Below, piece after piece: positions 56,579 through 63,534 of a stretch of 64,000 nucleotides of DNA (position 1 is its first letter; each line of letters begins with the position of its first letter). The stretch is from Bedellia somnulentella (lineage: Eukaryota > Arthropoda > Insecta > Lepidoptera > Bedelliidae): contig OY755197.1 of the NCBI GenBank assembly GCA_963576735.1, positions 5,530,501-5,594,500 on the forward strand, read 5' to 3'. A model generated the notes under the pieces. That model had not been told where the DNA came from, ran no database searches, and worked only from the letters and a program-made list of their open reading frames with translations. The position numbers and the translations under genes were made by a program.

Positions 56579-57786
56579 GATATTTTTCGCACTATGTTAC
56601 TTAACGGTCGATACTCTACAAGGCGATCGTTAATAATTAAACAGTAAGCACTAGTATCCTTAGGAATATCGATTAAACTTTCGATTTCCAGTCGAACATC
56701 GACAGGGCCCGTTTTTAAATTTTCGTTTTGCCTTGAGCAATCTATTACAAATATTGGAGCTTTTACTTTAAATTCTTGGTAATCAAGCAGCGGGTCCACT
56801 GAAATGTTATAAAATGACTGACGAAATTTAGTGTACATGTCATATAATATACTGTACTTGTTTTCATCAAACTTTAGATTAAGTGCATCATAAGGATAGT
56901 AATAAGAATTTAAAAACAATTTAATGTTCGTTAAATTACAGTGATCGAAAAAGGTGCTCTCACGCGTCTTATTATTTTTCCGACTAGTTTGTAATCCAAA
57001 TATAACGTAACGAGGCTTTTCTAATTGTGAAGTTGTTTTTATAGCCCACGAATGTTTTGTAGTTTGAGGCAATAATGGATACTCATACAGATCCCAATTC
57101 CTGAATGCAATTTGAACTGCTTTGTCTTTTTCCAAATGTTTTAACAATGTAAGCCTTTGCTGATCTGATACTTTGACATGAGGCATTCGCCACTGTACCT
57201 TTTGCAAATTAAGATTTAAAATTTCACCATTATTTAATACTACGCTGTTTAAATTTGTGCTGCTTCTGTTAAGTATAAGTTCATGCTTACAATTTATGAT
57301 AATTTTTTTATAATCTTCAGCAAAACCTAGTAATTTATTCAATGGTAAAAGAACACAAAATCGACCATCTTGTTCTGGAAATCCATCCACTTTCCACCCC
57401 CACATTTCAGCGGCTTTGCTTTCTCCACTGTTCATGGATACTAAAGATTTTAATGTAGTTGTTATTCCAGCATTTTTGATACGATCTATCTCAACACCAT
57501 TCATTTCATATCTAATATCTTGAAATAAAAACGATATGGCATTATTTGTTAATTTAACTTTTTTTTTTATCACTGTACTATCTTTTTCTTTTACTTGCAC
57601 AAGGAAACTTCCTTCAATATATATTGCACTTGCAGAAGGTAATAGATAAATATCTTGCTGATGAATAGGTATGCGAATTTCATCATTTTCGTTAAAACTG
57701 TTGTTATACGGATTATATGTATGAACTTCATAACTTTCGATAGAATTATCGAATTGTGGATAATCAGATATCTGAAGGACAGTCAT
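56575..57786 (-). CDS. Major capsid protein, hexon-like (double jelly roll)
   Basis: 403 residues, starting at an ATG that overlaps the upstream 64-aa gene by 4 bp. Segments typical of adintovirus/Maverick major capsid proteins are IRIPIHQQDIYLLPSASAIY near residue 39, PRYVIFGLQTSRKN near 263, NIKLFLNSYYYPYDALNLKF near 291, then APIFVIDCSRQNENLK and GPVDVRLEIE near 350-375. The order and spacing fit the two-jelly-roll capsomer subunit. The predicted role is to form the trimeric capsomers of an icosahedral shell. The frame is uninterrupted and the length is close to what I expect for the family. It is grouped with penton, protease and PX genes on one strand, so late co-expression is likely. 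Identification is by motif memory, not by search. Confidence 0.88.
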   Translation of the reverse strand: MTVLQISDYPQFDNSIESYEVHTYNPYNNSFNENDEIRIPIHQQDIYLLPSASAIYIEGSFLVQVKEKDSTVIKKKVKLTNNAISFLFQDIRYEMNGVEIDRIKNAGITTTLKSLVSMNSGESKAAEMWGWKVDGFPEQDGRFCVLLPLNKLLGFAEDYKKIIINCKHELILNRSSTNLNSVVLNNGEILNLNLQKVQWRMPHVKVSDQQRLTLLKHLEKDKAVQIAFRNWDLYEYPLLPQTTKHSWAIKTTSQLEKPRYVIFGLQTSRKNNKTRESTFFDHCNLTNIKLFLNSYYYPYDALNLKFDENKYSILYDMYTKFRQSFYNISVDPLLDYQEFKVKAPIFVIDCSRQNENLKTGPVDVRLEIESLIDIPKDTSAYCLIINDRLVEYRPLSNIVRKIS

Positions 57787-57977
57787 ACTTTAAACCCAAT
57801 TGCTTGAAGAAATACTCTATTACTTTTTGAGATTTTAATGTTTTGTTTTTTATTTCCGTGACTGAACCGTTTGACAACCCGCTTGATAGTGGTATTATTT
57901 TTATTTTTACCTTGTATTTTATAAGCACTACCATAATCGTTATATACAATCATCTTAATTTTCGCAAGTGAAGACAC
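57783..57977 (-). CDS. Small basic protein (64 aa) between penton and capsid genes
   Basis: Overlaps the penton-like gene end by 28 bp and the major capsid start by 4 bp (ATGA), which suggests a real gene in a packed cluster. It is strongly basic in the middle (IKRVVKRFSHGNKKQNIK), possibly DNA-binding, and ends FLQAIGFKV. Short basic proteins ending with a FL..(I/L)GF motif sit at this place in some related elements as I recall. I assign no function. A 61-codon frame at 57764-57949 overlaps it and is a shadow. Confidence 0.55.
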   Translation of the reverse strand: MSSLAKIKMIVYNDYGSAYKIQGKNKNNTTIKRVVKRFSHGNKKQNIKISKSNRVFLQAIGFKV

Positions 57978-58624
57978 AACTGTATATTTTCGTTTATAAA
58001 ATCAATCAGTTTTCCTTTTACATCCAAAACCCTAACTGTTATTGACGAAATATGTCGTTTTCTTATTGGAAAGTAAATTACGGTTTTCGGAACTTCAATC
58101 AATTGATGTCCTGACGGAATATTTAGCACAAACTCATGGATTATATGTGTGGGTTCACCGTTAGTGTATGAGCCCTGTATGAGATCACTTTCTATCTGTA
58201 TCACAGACACTGGAAGAATGTTTATAGGGTGAGTCGATTCATGCCATTTATAGGGTTCTAAAATCGTTTCTGAAAACCCCAATAATGAACCTATACTATT
58301 TTTAACTTTTAAATTAATTGATTTTGTACAAAATAGAGAACACTTAAAAGTATTGTTGTTAGGTTGAATGATTAACTGACAGTCTTTTATTTTAGATTTG
58401 AGATATTCTTGTATATCAAATAGATCGTAGGTACCAATAGGAATTTCAACGACTTCATTATCGCCGTAAGAAAATATATTATTGTTTTCATGAATATTAG
58501 GAATTGTATTAAAAGTCGAAAAATATAATAAACCACACTCATAATTACTATCTAACATTAAGGGAGGATTAAATTCACATTGAAGTATAGAAGTGTTGCC
58601 TGTGATGGTTAATGTTAAAGACAT
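57950..58624 (-). CDS. Penton-like minor capsid protein (single jelly roll)
   Basis: 224 residues. It begins MSLTLTITGNTSILQCEFNP and keeps segments typical of adintovirus/Maverick penton proteins: SIGSLLGFSETIL near residue 110, HESTHPINILPVSVIQIESD near 127, SYTNGEPTHIIHEF near 151, PSGHQLIEVPKTVIYFPIRK near 170 and ITVRVLDVKGKLIDF near 193. These are short beta-strand runs fitting a single jelly roll. The protein would occupy the five-fold vertices of the capsid. It lies 43 bp after the protease gene and overlaps the small basic gene that follows. The frame is intact. Confidence 0.82.
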   Translation of the reverse strand: MSLTLTITGNTSILQCEFNPPLMLDSNYECGLLYFSTFNTIPNIHENNNIFSYGDNEVVEIPIGTYDLFDIQEYLKSKIKDCQLIIQPNNNTFKCSLFCTKSINLKVKNSIGSLLGFSETILEPYKWHESTHPINILPVSVIQIESDLIQGSYTNGEPTHIIHEFVLNIPSGHQLIEVPKTVIYFPIRKRHISSITVRVLDVKGKLIDFINENIQLCLHLRKLR

Positions 58625-58666
58625 CGTGATGAACTAAACCTTTTTTTCAACTCGTTCCTTATTTAT

Positions 58667-58945
58667 CTATCTAGATTCCCAAAATGAAAATAAGAATTTC
58701 AAACATAAATGACCACATATATACGGATGAGTTTTTTGTTCATTATCGTAATTGTAAAATATATTCGATCCTATATATTTTACTAATTCTTCAGGGGGTT
58801 TTAAATTTCCATAACTATCAAAATATTCTACATAGTTGCCACATTTTGCGTAGGCTACCCAATGAGTTCCCGAATTTTGAGATATATCGAGATTGATAAT
58901 ACCACATTCTTTTTTTAATGGTTTCCTAGGTAATTCATCTCTCAT
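58667..58945 (-). CDS. Adenain-like cysteine protease, N-terminus out of frame
   Basis: Peptidase of the adenovirus-protease (C5) type that matures viral capsid and core proteins. In the 92 codons from 58945 I see the catalytic His in SGTHWVAY (His28), the acidic residue in EYFDSYGN (Asp43) and the nucleophile in CGHLCLKF (Cys81). The conserved start of the family lies upstream: the same frame stays open to 59062 and encodes RALTNIDLLNF and PHFRGVF, but has no ATG there. An ATG at 59042, inside the end of the PX gene, is out of register by one base across a run of six A (59033-59038). The gene is therefore either broken by one extra A or mis-sequenced there. It would be about 125 residues, short as is usual for this group. 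Confidence 0.82.
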   Translation of the reverse strand: MRDELPRKPLKKECGIINLDISQNSGTHWVAYAKCGNYVEYFDSYGNLKPPEELVKYIGSNIFYNYDNEQKTHPYICGHLCLKFLFSFWESR

Positions 58946-59028
58946 AAATACTCCTCTAAAATGCGGAATGTGCTTGCTAAAATTAAGTAAATCAATATTA
59001 GTAAGCGCCCTTTTAGGTAGCCTCGAAA

Positions 59029-59523
59029 CTAGTTTTTTCCATTCACATAAATTTTTAAACCATCACTATGTTCTCTAAGACGAAGTCCTTTTCCAATGTA
59101 CAACTCTTCCATTTTTTGATTATGTCTTTTAAGTTCTTGCAAGCGCTCTTTAGCCGATTTTGTGACATTAATAGCTCTAGCAATGCCGGCTGCACCACCA
59201 GCCAAGCCTCCCACAGCAGACAATCCGGCAAATATTGGTATCAAGGGTAGAAACCCTCCAACTTTTGGAACAGGTATTACTCGCGGAACATTTACAGGTG
59301 TGTTTGAATCTGAGGTCAATTCGTTTGCAATAGCAACAGCTAAGTCTATGGCTGCCTTTTTACAAGTAGGCTTGAATTTCTTAATATGTTTCTTTGTAAG
59401 AGAAACAATGTTTTTAAATGTTTTCTTGATTCCAGTACCAGTTTTAACTTCTTTTTTGTATGATGCATTCTCACGTTTTCTAATTTTATTAATTTTTGTT
59501 TTTTTTAGTGTCTTCCTTAGCAT
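59029..59523 (-). CDS. PX-like minor capsid/core protein
   Basis: 164 residues. It opens with a very basic region (LRKTLKKTKINKIRKRE), then another Lys-rich stretch to about residue 56. A Gly/Ala-rich hydrophobic helix follows at 88-118 (VGGFLPLIPIFAGL, GGLAGGAAGIARAI), then a charged helix and a C-terminal GKGLRLREHSDGL. This layout matches the PX proteins of adintoviruses and Mavericks, related to adenovirus pX/mu or pVI-type core and membrane-active proteins. It probably binds DNA or the inner capsid and is processed by the neighbouring protease; GG at 89-90 and near 105-110 could be cleavage sites, which is inference. The gene is intact. The long plus-strand frame over it (59162-59545) is a shadow. 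Confidence 0.78.
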   Translation of the reverse strand: MLRKTLKKTKINKIRKRENASYKKEVKTGTGIKKTFKNIVSLTKKHIKKFKPTCKKAAIDLAVAIANELTSDSNTPVNVPRVIPVPKVGGFLPLIPIFAGLSAVGGLAGGAAGIARAINVTKSAKERLQELKRHNQKMEELYIGKGLRLREHSDGLKIYVNGKN

Positions 59524-59612
59524 TTTTATTTATCTTTTAATATAAAGGGAATAATTACTACTCTTTCTTCCAAGTCTCGAACATAAATGAGATGAAATAG
59601 ATCGTTATTTAC

Positions 59613-60545
59613 TTATAAAACTCTTGATTTATGTATCCAACTGTTTTCTTCAGCAGGTAAACCCAACCATTTTACTAATAATTTGTCACCTTTCTTTTTT
59701 ATTACATTTTCAATGAGATAAACGTTTGGATATAAAGTTTTTTGTAATTCTTGAGGATAAAATGAACCCAAAATGGGTCGATGTCGTGCATCTTTTAAAA
59801 GATATGTATACGGATTCGTATTCTGTACTTTACTAATCCTAAATATTTCAGTCGACCAATTCGGAGTGAATCCTTTTTCAAATGTTCCTTTATATTTACT
59901 AATACGGACATTGTCTCCTACGTTAAGTTTTGATATACCTTGTTTTGATCTTTCATTTGATTCTAATTTCCTATATCTATCTAATACAGTTTTCTTAACA
60001 TTGATATTAACTTGACTTGGTTTGAGCGCGATTGTTCTATGAACAGTATTATTGTATGATTTTATTAATTTAGAAAGAACATTATTGCACCATAAATAAC
60101 TACCTTGTAAACTAAACTGCTTGTACATTTTACCTTTAATGGTCCTTATAAATCTTTCTACAATGGATGCCTTTTTGGTAGAATATGTAGAATAATGATT
60201 TATTTTATATTGATGTAGTAACTGTTTCAATTTCTTGTTGTAAAATTCAGTTCCTAAATCTGTTTGCAAATTTTTTGGAATGCGACCTTTGTTTAACAAA
60301 TTTTGAAACGCAAGTGTTATACATTCCATACTCTTTTGTTTTAAGGGGTAAGCCCAAGCGTACTTAGAAAAGGTGTCAATTACTGCTAAAATATATTTGT
60401 AGCCAGAATTTTTATTAGAAAAAGACTGCATATCTATAAGATCAGCTTGCCATAGATCATCTATGTCCTTCATTACAACGTGTCTTCGAGGAAAGTTTTT
60501 TCTTGCTTGTTTATGAATTTCGTTAACCACACTTTCTTTGCTCAT
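59613..60545 (-). CDS. Retroviral-type integrase with C-terminal chromodomain
   Basis: 310 residues. The rve core has DDE residues at Asp35 (LWQADLIDM), Asp96 (LQTDLGTEF) and Glu130 (KASIVERF), with the usual IDTFSKYAWAYPLK context. After the core an SH3-like segment (LNVGDNVRISKYKGTFEKGF) leads to a chromodomain at about 272-306 (VYLIENVIKKKGDKLLVKWL, then ENSWIH). It would join element DNA to host DNA, and the chromodomain may guide it to modified histones. No HHCC zinc finger precedes the core: the protein opens at SKESVVNEIHKQARKNFPRR, as in other insect Maverick and adintovirus copies I recall. It overlaps the 117-aa gene by 4 bp. All catalytic residues are present and the frame is uninterrupted. 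Confidence 0.92.
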   Translation of the reverse strand: MSKESVVNEIHKQARKNFPRRHVVMKDIDDLWQADLIDMQSFSNKNSGYKYILAVIDTFSKYAWAYPLKQKSMECITLAFQNLLNKGRIPKNLQTDLGTEFYNKKLKQLLHQYKINHYSTYSTKKASIVERFIRTIKGKMYKQFSLQGSYLWCNNVLSKLIKSYNNTVHRTIALKPSQVNINVKKTVLDRYRKLESNERSKQGISKLNVGDNVRISKYKGTFEKGFTPNWSTEIFRISKVQNTNPYTYLLKDARHRPILGSFYPQELQKTLYPNVYLIENVIKKKGDKLLVKWLGLPAEENSWIHKSRVL

Positions 60546-60895
60546 TTTTTCTTTATTTTCGCGGAATTCGCATCTAAGTGTTGTTGAACGCTATATATAT
60601 CCCTTGTTAATTCTTTTGTAGCCTGTGTAAAGTTTTTACTTATTGTCTTGAGTTGAGAAGATAATGTGTCAAAAATTGTGTCAACGTAATGTTTAGTTGC
60701 ACAGTCTTGAGAATCGATTGGTGCTCCGATGTTTTTAATAATTTTATTTTTAGCATCTAAGCTGCAATCTTCTGTTAAATCAATACAGCGCTCATGATAC
60801 ACAGCTTCAATATTTTTTTGTTTTTTAAAAATATGATGCCCAAACTTGTCAACGTTCATGATTGACTTTCTCGAATTGACTAGTTGAGGAATCAT
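60542..60895 (-). CDS. Uncharacterised 117-aa protein with tail-fibre-like motif
   Basis: Lies between the DUF8207-like gene (14 bp away) and the integrase gene (4-bp overlap), so it is very probably real. The middle contains IIKNIGAPIDSQDCATKHYV, resembling the repeat G.P.....DAATK.YVD known from phage tail-fibre and collar proteins. The following ~50 residues (TIFDTLSSQLKTISKNFTQA onward) look like a coiled coil. It could form a trimeric fibre or stalk on the virion, for instance at the penton, but that is inference from the motif. No signal peptide or membrane segment is seen. Confidence 0.65.
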   Translation of the reverse strand: MIPQLVNSRKSIMNVDKFGHHIFKKQKNIEAVYHERCIDLTEDCSLDAKNKIIKNIGAPIDSQDCATKHYVDTIFDTLSSQLKTISKNFTQATKELTRDIYSVQQHLDANSAKIKKK

Positions 60896-60909
60896 GCTGC
60901 AAGCTTTAT

Positions 60910-61914
60910 TTATTCCTTAATAATGCCCGCTTCCTTTAATTCTTCTACAATAGAGATTATTTCATTATCATGGTTTGTGTTGCCAGCATTTTTTGAAGCT
61001 AACAAGACTTTTAATCTATCAATTAGTTCGTTGGGATCATCCCAGTATATAAAATCCGTATTCGGTCTATATTTTTTCAAAATCTGTAAATTACCTCCTT
61101 CCTTACATTTATCAAATTCAGAAAAAAGAGGTTTTATAATACTCAGATATTTCATTCCAGCGTTTCCTAATATTTGTCCTGAAGATGTAAATCCCCTTTT
61201 ATGTGCATGTGTATGAACCAAAATATCTTTATACACAAGTTTATCTTTTTCAGCAATTAAACTTTCGTCGGGCCTATTTTCAAATAATAGTTGTTTCAGT
61301 CCTGGTGTCACTTCATAGCTTTTCTTATTTATGCTGAGAATTGTATAATTATTAGAAGGATTTGATCCATATGATTTTAACGTCACCGGGGTATTTCCGA
61401 TCATTAAATTGTTTCCTTCTGTTCTGACGCCGTATGTAACATTGTAGTTTTTAACCATATTTCGAGGAGAATTGCTAGACATTTCATTTGTCATGTTACT
61501 CTTCAACTTGATTTGTGAGGTAAAGTCTGGCGATATTATAGGAGTTGCCATATTTTCTTTATCTAGCGTATTATAAGAATAAGGCGAGTCTGCAATTGCT
61601 TTATGAGTTTCTAATTTGACTGACGATTTGCTATCTAGTATGTCGTTTTCATTAAACTGATCTTCATTATCCGAATTGTTTTCGCTAACGCTTGTAATAT
61701 TTTCATCAATATGATCAGTAAGTTTAGAAATCTTAGAATTTTCTTTGTTTGGAAAGGTATTAAGCGTGATCATAGCTTCTAATGGTCCTGTTATTGGTTT
61801 CAATCTTTTACACTGCTCAATTTCTAAATTGTGGTCTTCTTGACGCATTTGCTTTAATTTATTTTTAATACTTTGTACTGATTTTATTAATTGTTTCTTT
61901 ATATCTGTTTCCAT
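60910..61914 (-). CDS. Conserved viral-element protein, DUF8207-like
   Basis: 334 residues. The N-terminal 50 residues are charged and helical (IKKQLIKSVQSIKNKLKQMR), followed by a low-complexity acidic linker rich in Asn, Ser, Asp and Glu (about 65-150). The conserved part is the last 150 residues: VTYGVRTEGNNLMIGNTPV, YEVTPGLKQLLFENRPDE, YKDILVHTHAHKRGF and YWDDPNELIDRLKVLLASKN, ending in a glycine/Asn linker and IISIVEELKEAGII. I recall this C-terminal arrangement in proteins listed as DUF8207 in arthropod and cnidarian Maverick-like elements; the label is from memory. Function is unknown. Position between ATPase and integrase, plus a disordered acidic middle, would suit a scaffold or packaging factor, but I cannot show it. 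Confidence 0.78.
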   Translation of the reverse strand: METDIKKQLIKSVQSIKNKLKQMRQEDHNLEIEQCKRLKPITGPLEAMITLNTFPNKENSKISKLTDHIDENITSVSENNSDNEDQFNENDILDSKSSVKLETHKAIADSPYSYNTLDKENMATPIISPDFTSQIKLKSNMTNEMSSNSPRNMVKNYNVTYGVRTEGNNLMIGNTPVTLKSYGSNPSNNYTILSINKKSYEVTPGLKQLLFENRPDESLIAEKDKLVYKDILVHTHAHKRGFTSSGQILGNAGMKYLSIIKPLFSEFDKCKEGGNLQILKKYRPNTDFIYWDDPNELIDRLKVLLASKNAGNTNHDNEIISIVEELKEAGIIKE

Positions 61915-62003
61915 TATTAAACGCCAATTTTAACAAACTACTGCTAATTGATACAGTTTATTTTCGATTGAATTTAGTTCCCATAGTTCAAAGTATTTAT
62001 ATT

Positions 62004-62724
62004 TTATTCAAATTTCACAAACACATCGAATGTTTTCCGATACCTTCCATTATTTAGTTCACAGTCTTTGTTTATTATTAAACATGAGTATGGATCTTTC
62101 CAAATACGAGCAGCTAGTAATTTAAAATCGATCCAACTGAGATCAGAACTTACATGTTCATCGTAAATATGTTTTAAATTTATATCATCCTGTTTAAAAA
62201 TAATCAATAAATTTGCATTGTCTCGTATAAGTTGTTTAGGTATTTTAGAGTAGGTCTGTGATAAGTAGAAACAGTCTATATTTTTATGACGTCCCATGGA
62301 AAAGAAATTGCGTATGTTAGTTTGATTTTCGCAAGTTACATCATCGAAAATAATAATTGATCTTTCTAAGGCTTCATTAGGTGATATCACATCTTCTTTA
62401 TTTTGAAACATAAATAATTTGACATTAGGAATACTTTTAAGAACTTCTTCTAAAAATTTATACTTTGGTTGAAACGTTGTTTTCGAATAAATATAAATGT
62501 TTCGAAATTTTAGTCCATTTTCGTTTAGTAAAAGACTAATCATAATATTTGTCTTACCGCAATTTGAGGGGGCCGCATATAATACTGCGAATGGAATTAG
62601 GTAACAGTATACTGTGTCTACAAGTCTTTACAGAGGGCTCGATTTTAAATGCATCAATTTTTAAGGATACGGGTTGTTTGATTAACTTCATTTTGCTGTA
62701 TGATGTCTGTAACTTTATAACCAT
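62004..62724 (-). CDS. FtsK/HerA-type genome-packaging ATPase, frameshifted in Walker A
   Basis: The ORF from 62543 (179 codons) carries Walker B (RSIIIFDDV near residue 64) and a sensor-like FYLSQTYSKI. Upstream, in the same frame, GGT AAG ACA encodes the Walker A lysine. The true N-terminus, however, is in another frame: 62724-62554, 56 codons starting MVIKLQTSYSKM and reaching the first residues of the P-loop. The two frames meet at a run of five G at 62568-62572; one base fewer would make them continuous. The intact protein would be about 240 residues, normal for adintovirus/Maverick packaging ATPases, which pump the genome into preformed capsids. The break sits in the catalytic loop, so the gene as written would be dead. 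A homopolymer sequencing error is equally possible. It is the first gene of the minus-strand cluster. Confidence 0.85.
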
Positions 62725-63033
62725 ACGTTAAATATGTAAGAATATTCTAAAAAATATACACGTACACTTACGTCTTTTTGCCTGTTGACTTTAATTATAC
62801 TAATAAGGAATAATATCTCTGAAATCATTGAAAAAAAAACATGATATATTAAGTCGGATGTTTACTTGCATTTCTTAAAAGTATATTAAGACAACGAAAT
62901 AAGGAGCATTTTGTCGAATACCCTAACAGTTCACAGAAGGTATAATATGAAACATCAATGCTCTACACGTCTCATCCTGTCAGTCGCTCTCGAGATTTCA
63001 GTGTAATACAAGTTAAGGCACTCACTCTAATCG
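62725..63033. promoter_or_regulatory. Divergent intergenic region, probable two-way promoter
   Basis: A 300-bp AT-rich gap separates the minus-strand cluster from the plus-strand gene. On the plus strand, TATAATAT at 62941-62948 lies about 40 bp before TCAGTC at 62980-62985, which matches the arthropod initiator TCAKTY. A second TCAGT is at 62998. Spacing from the TATA-like run is a little long. No equally clear signal was found for the minus strand. Confidence 0.4.
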
Positions 63034-63123
63034 GTAAGTTTTGTATAATATTTTTTTAAATTTATTTAGTCATAAGTACCCGGTTATTTCATATTTACGA
63101 ATACGTCTATTTTTCTTTTATAG
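63034..63123 (+). other. Predicted 90-bp intron in the 5' leader
   Basis: Donor TCG|GTAAGT at 63034 and acceptor CTATTTTTCTTTTATAG| at 63123 with a strong pyrimidine run. The length suits an insect intron. The coding ATG is four bases into the next exon, at 63127. Confidence 0.55.
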
Positions 63124-63126
63124 GCA

Positions 63127-63534
63127 ATGTCGGCTGCAAGTCAAATTACATTAGACAACATCTACGATGTAATACAACCTAATATTGACGTTGAAGACGT
63201 GAATAATCCATTTTATCACGCTCAGGACGTCGATGGATGGCTGGAAAGAGTGGAAAAAAGGCGACGAGAATATTTTAAGAAATCACATGTTAATAAACAA
63301 GGGAAAACATTAAAAAAGAAACCTGCTACTAAATCTTCATTTATTGTGAAAAATAATCAATCGAAGGGGCGATATATAATTAAAATAGATATAAAAGCAG
63401 TTTGTGAAAGTGAAAATGAACAAAATGTGAGTGCCCAATATCTTGTGACTGACTTATATGATGATGTGATGGACAGTACAAAAAATATTATCAACAAAAT
63501 ATCTAAAAAAATATCAGCTGATTTAGATTTATAG
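63127..63534 (+). CDS. Uncharacterised 135-aa protein, divergent gene of the viral element
   Basis: The only plus-strand gene seen in the element. It starts MSAASQITLDNIYDVIQPNI and has an acidic first third (VDVEDVNN-like, AQDVDGWLERVEKRRREY), a Lys-rich middle (KQGKTLKKKPATKSS) and a last third that could alternate beta strand and helix (GRYIIKIDIKAV, YLVTDLYDDVMDS). No catalytic motif, signal peptide or membrane segment is seen, and I do not recognise the family. A candidate leader intron ends 3 bp before the ATG, and AATAAA at about 63620 could serve as a polyadenylation signal, so it looks like a nuclear-transcribed gene. Opposite orientation to the late-type genes suggests separate, perhaps early, expression. 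Confidence 0.65.
   Translation: MSAASQITLDNIYDVIQPNIDVEDVNNPFYHAQDVDGWLERVEKRRREYFKKSHVNKQGKTLKKKPATKSSFIVKNNQSKGRYIIKIDIKAVCESENEQNVSAQYLVTDLYDDVMDSTKNIINKISKKISADLDL

Noticed and set aside
59162..59545. 127-codon plus-strand ORF with a hydrophobic C-terminus
   Set aside because: Lies antisense to the PX-like gene. Its apparent membrane segment is the complement of the Lys-rich PX N-terminus.
60884..61216. 110-codon plus-strand ORF
   Set aside because: Antisense to the conserved C-terminus of the DUF8207-like protein.
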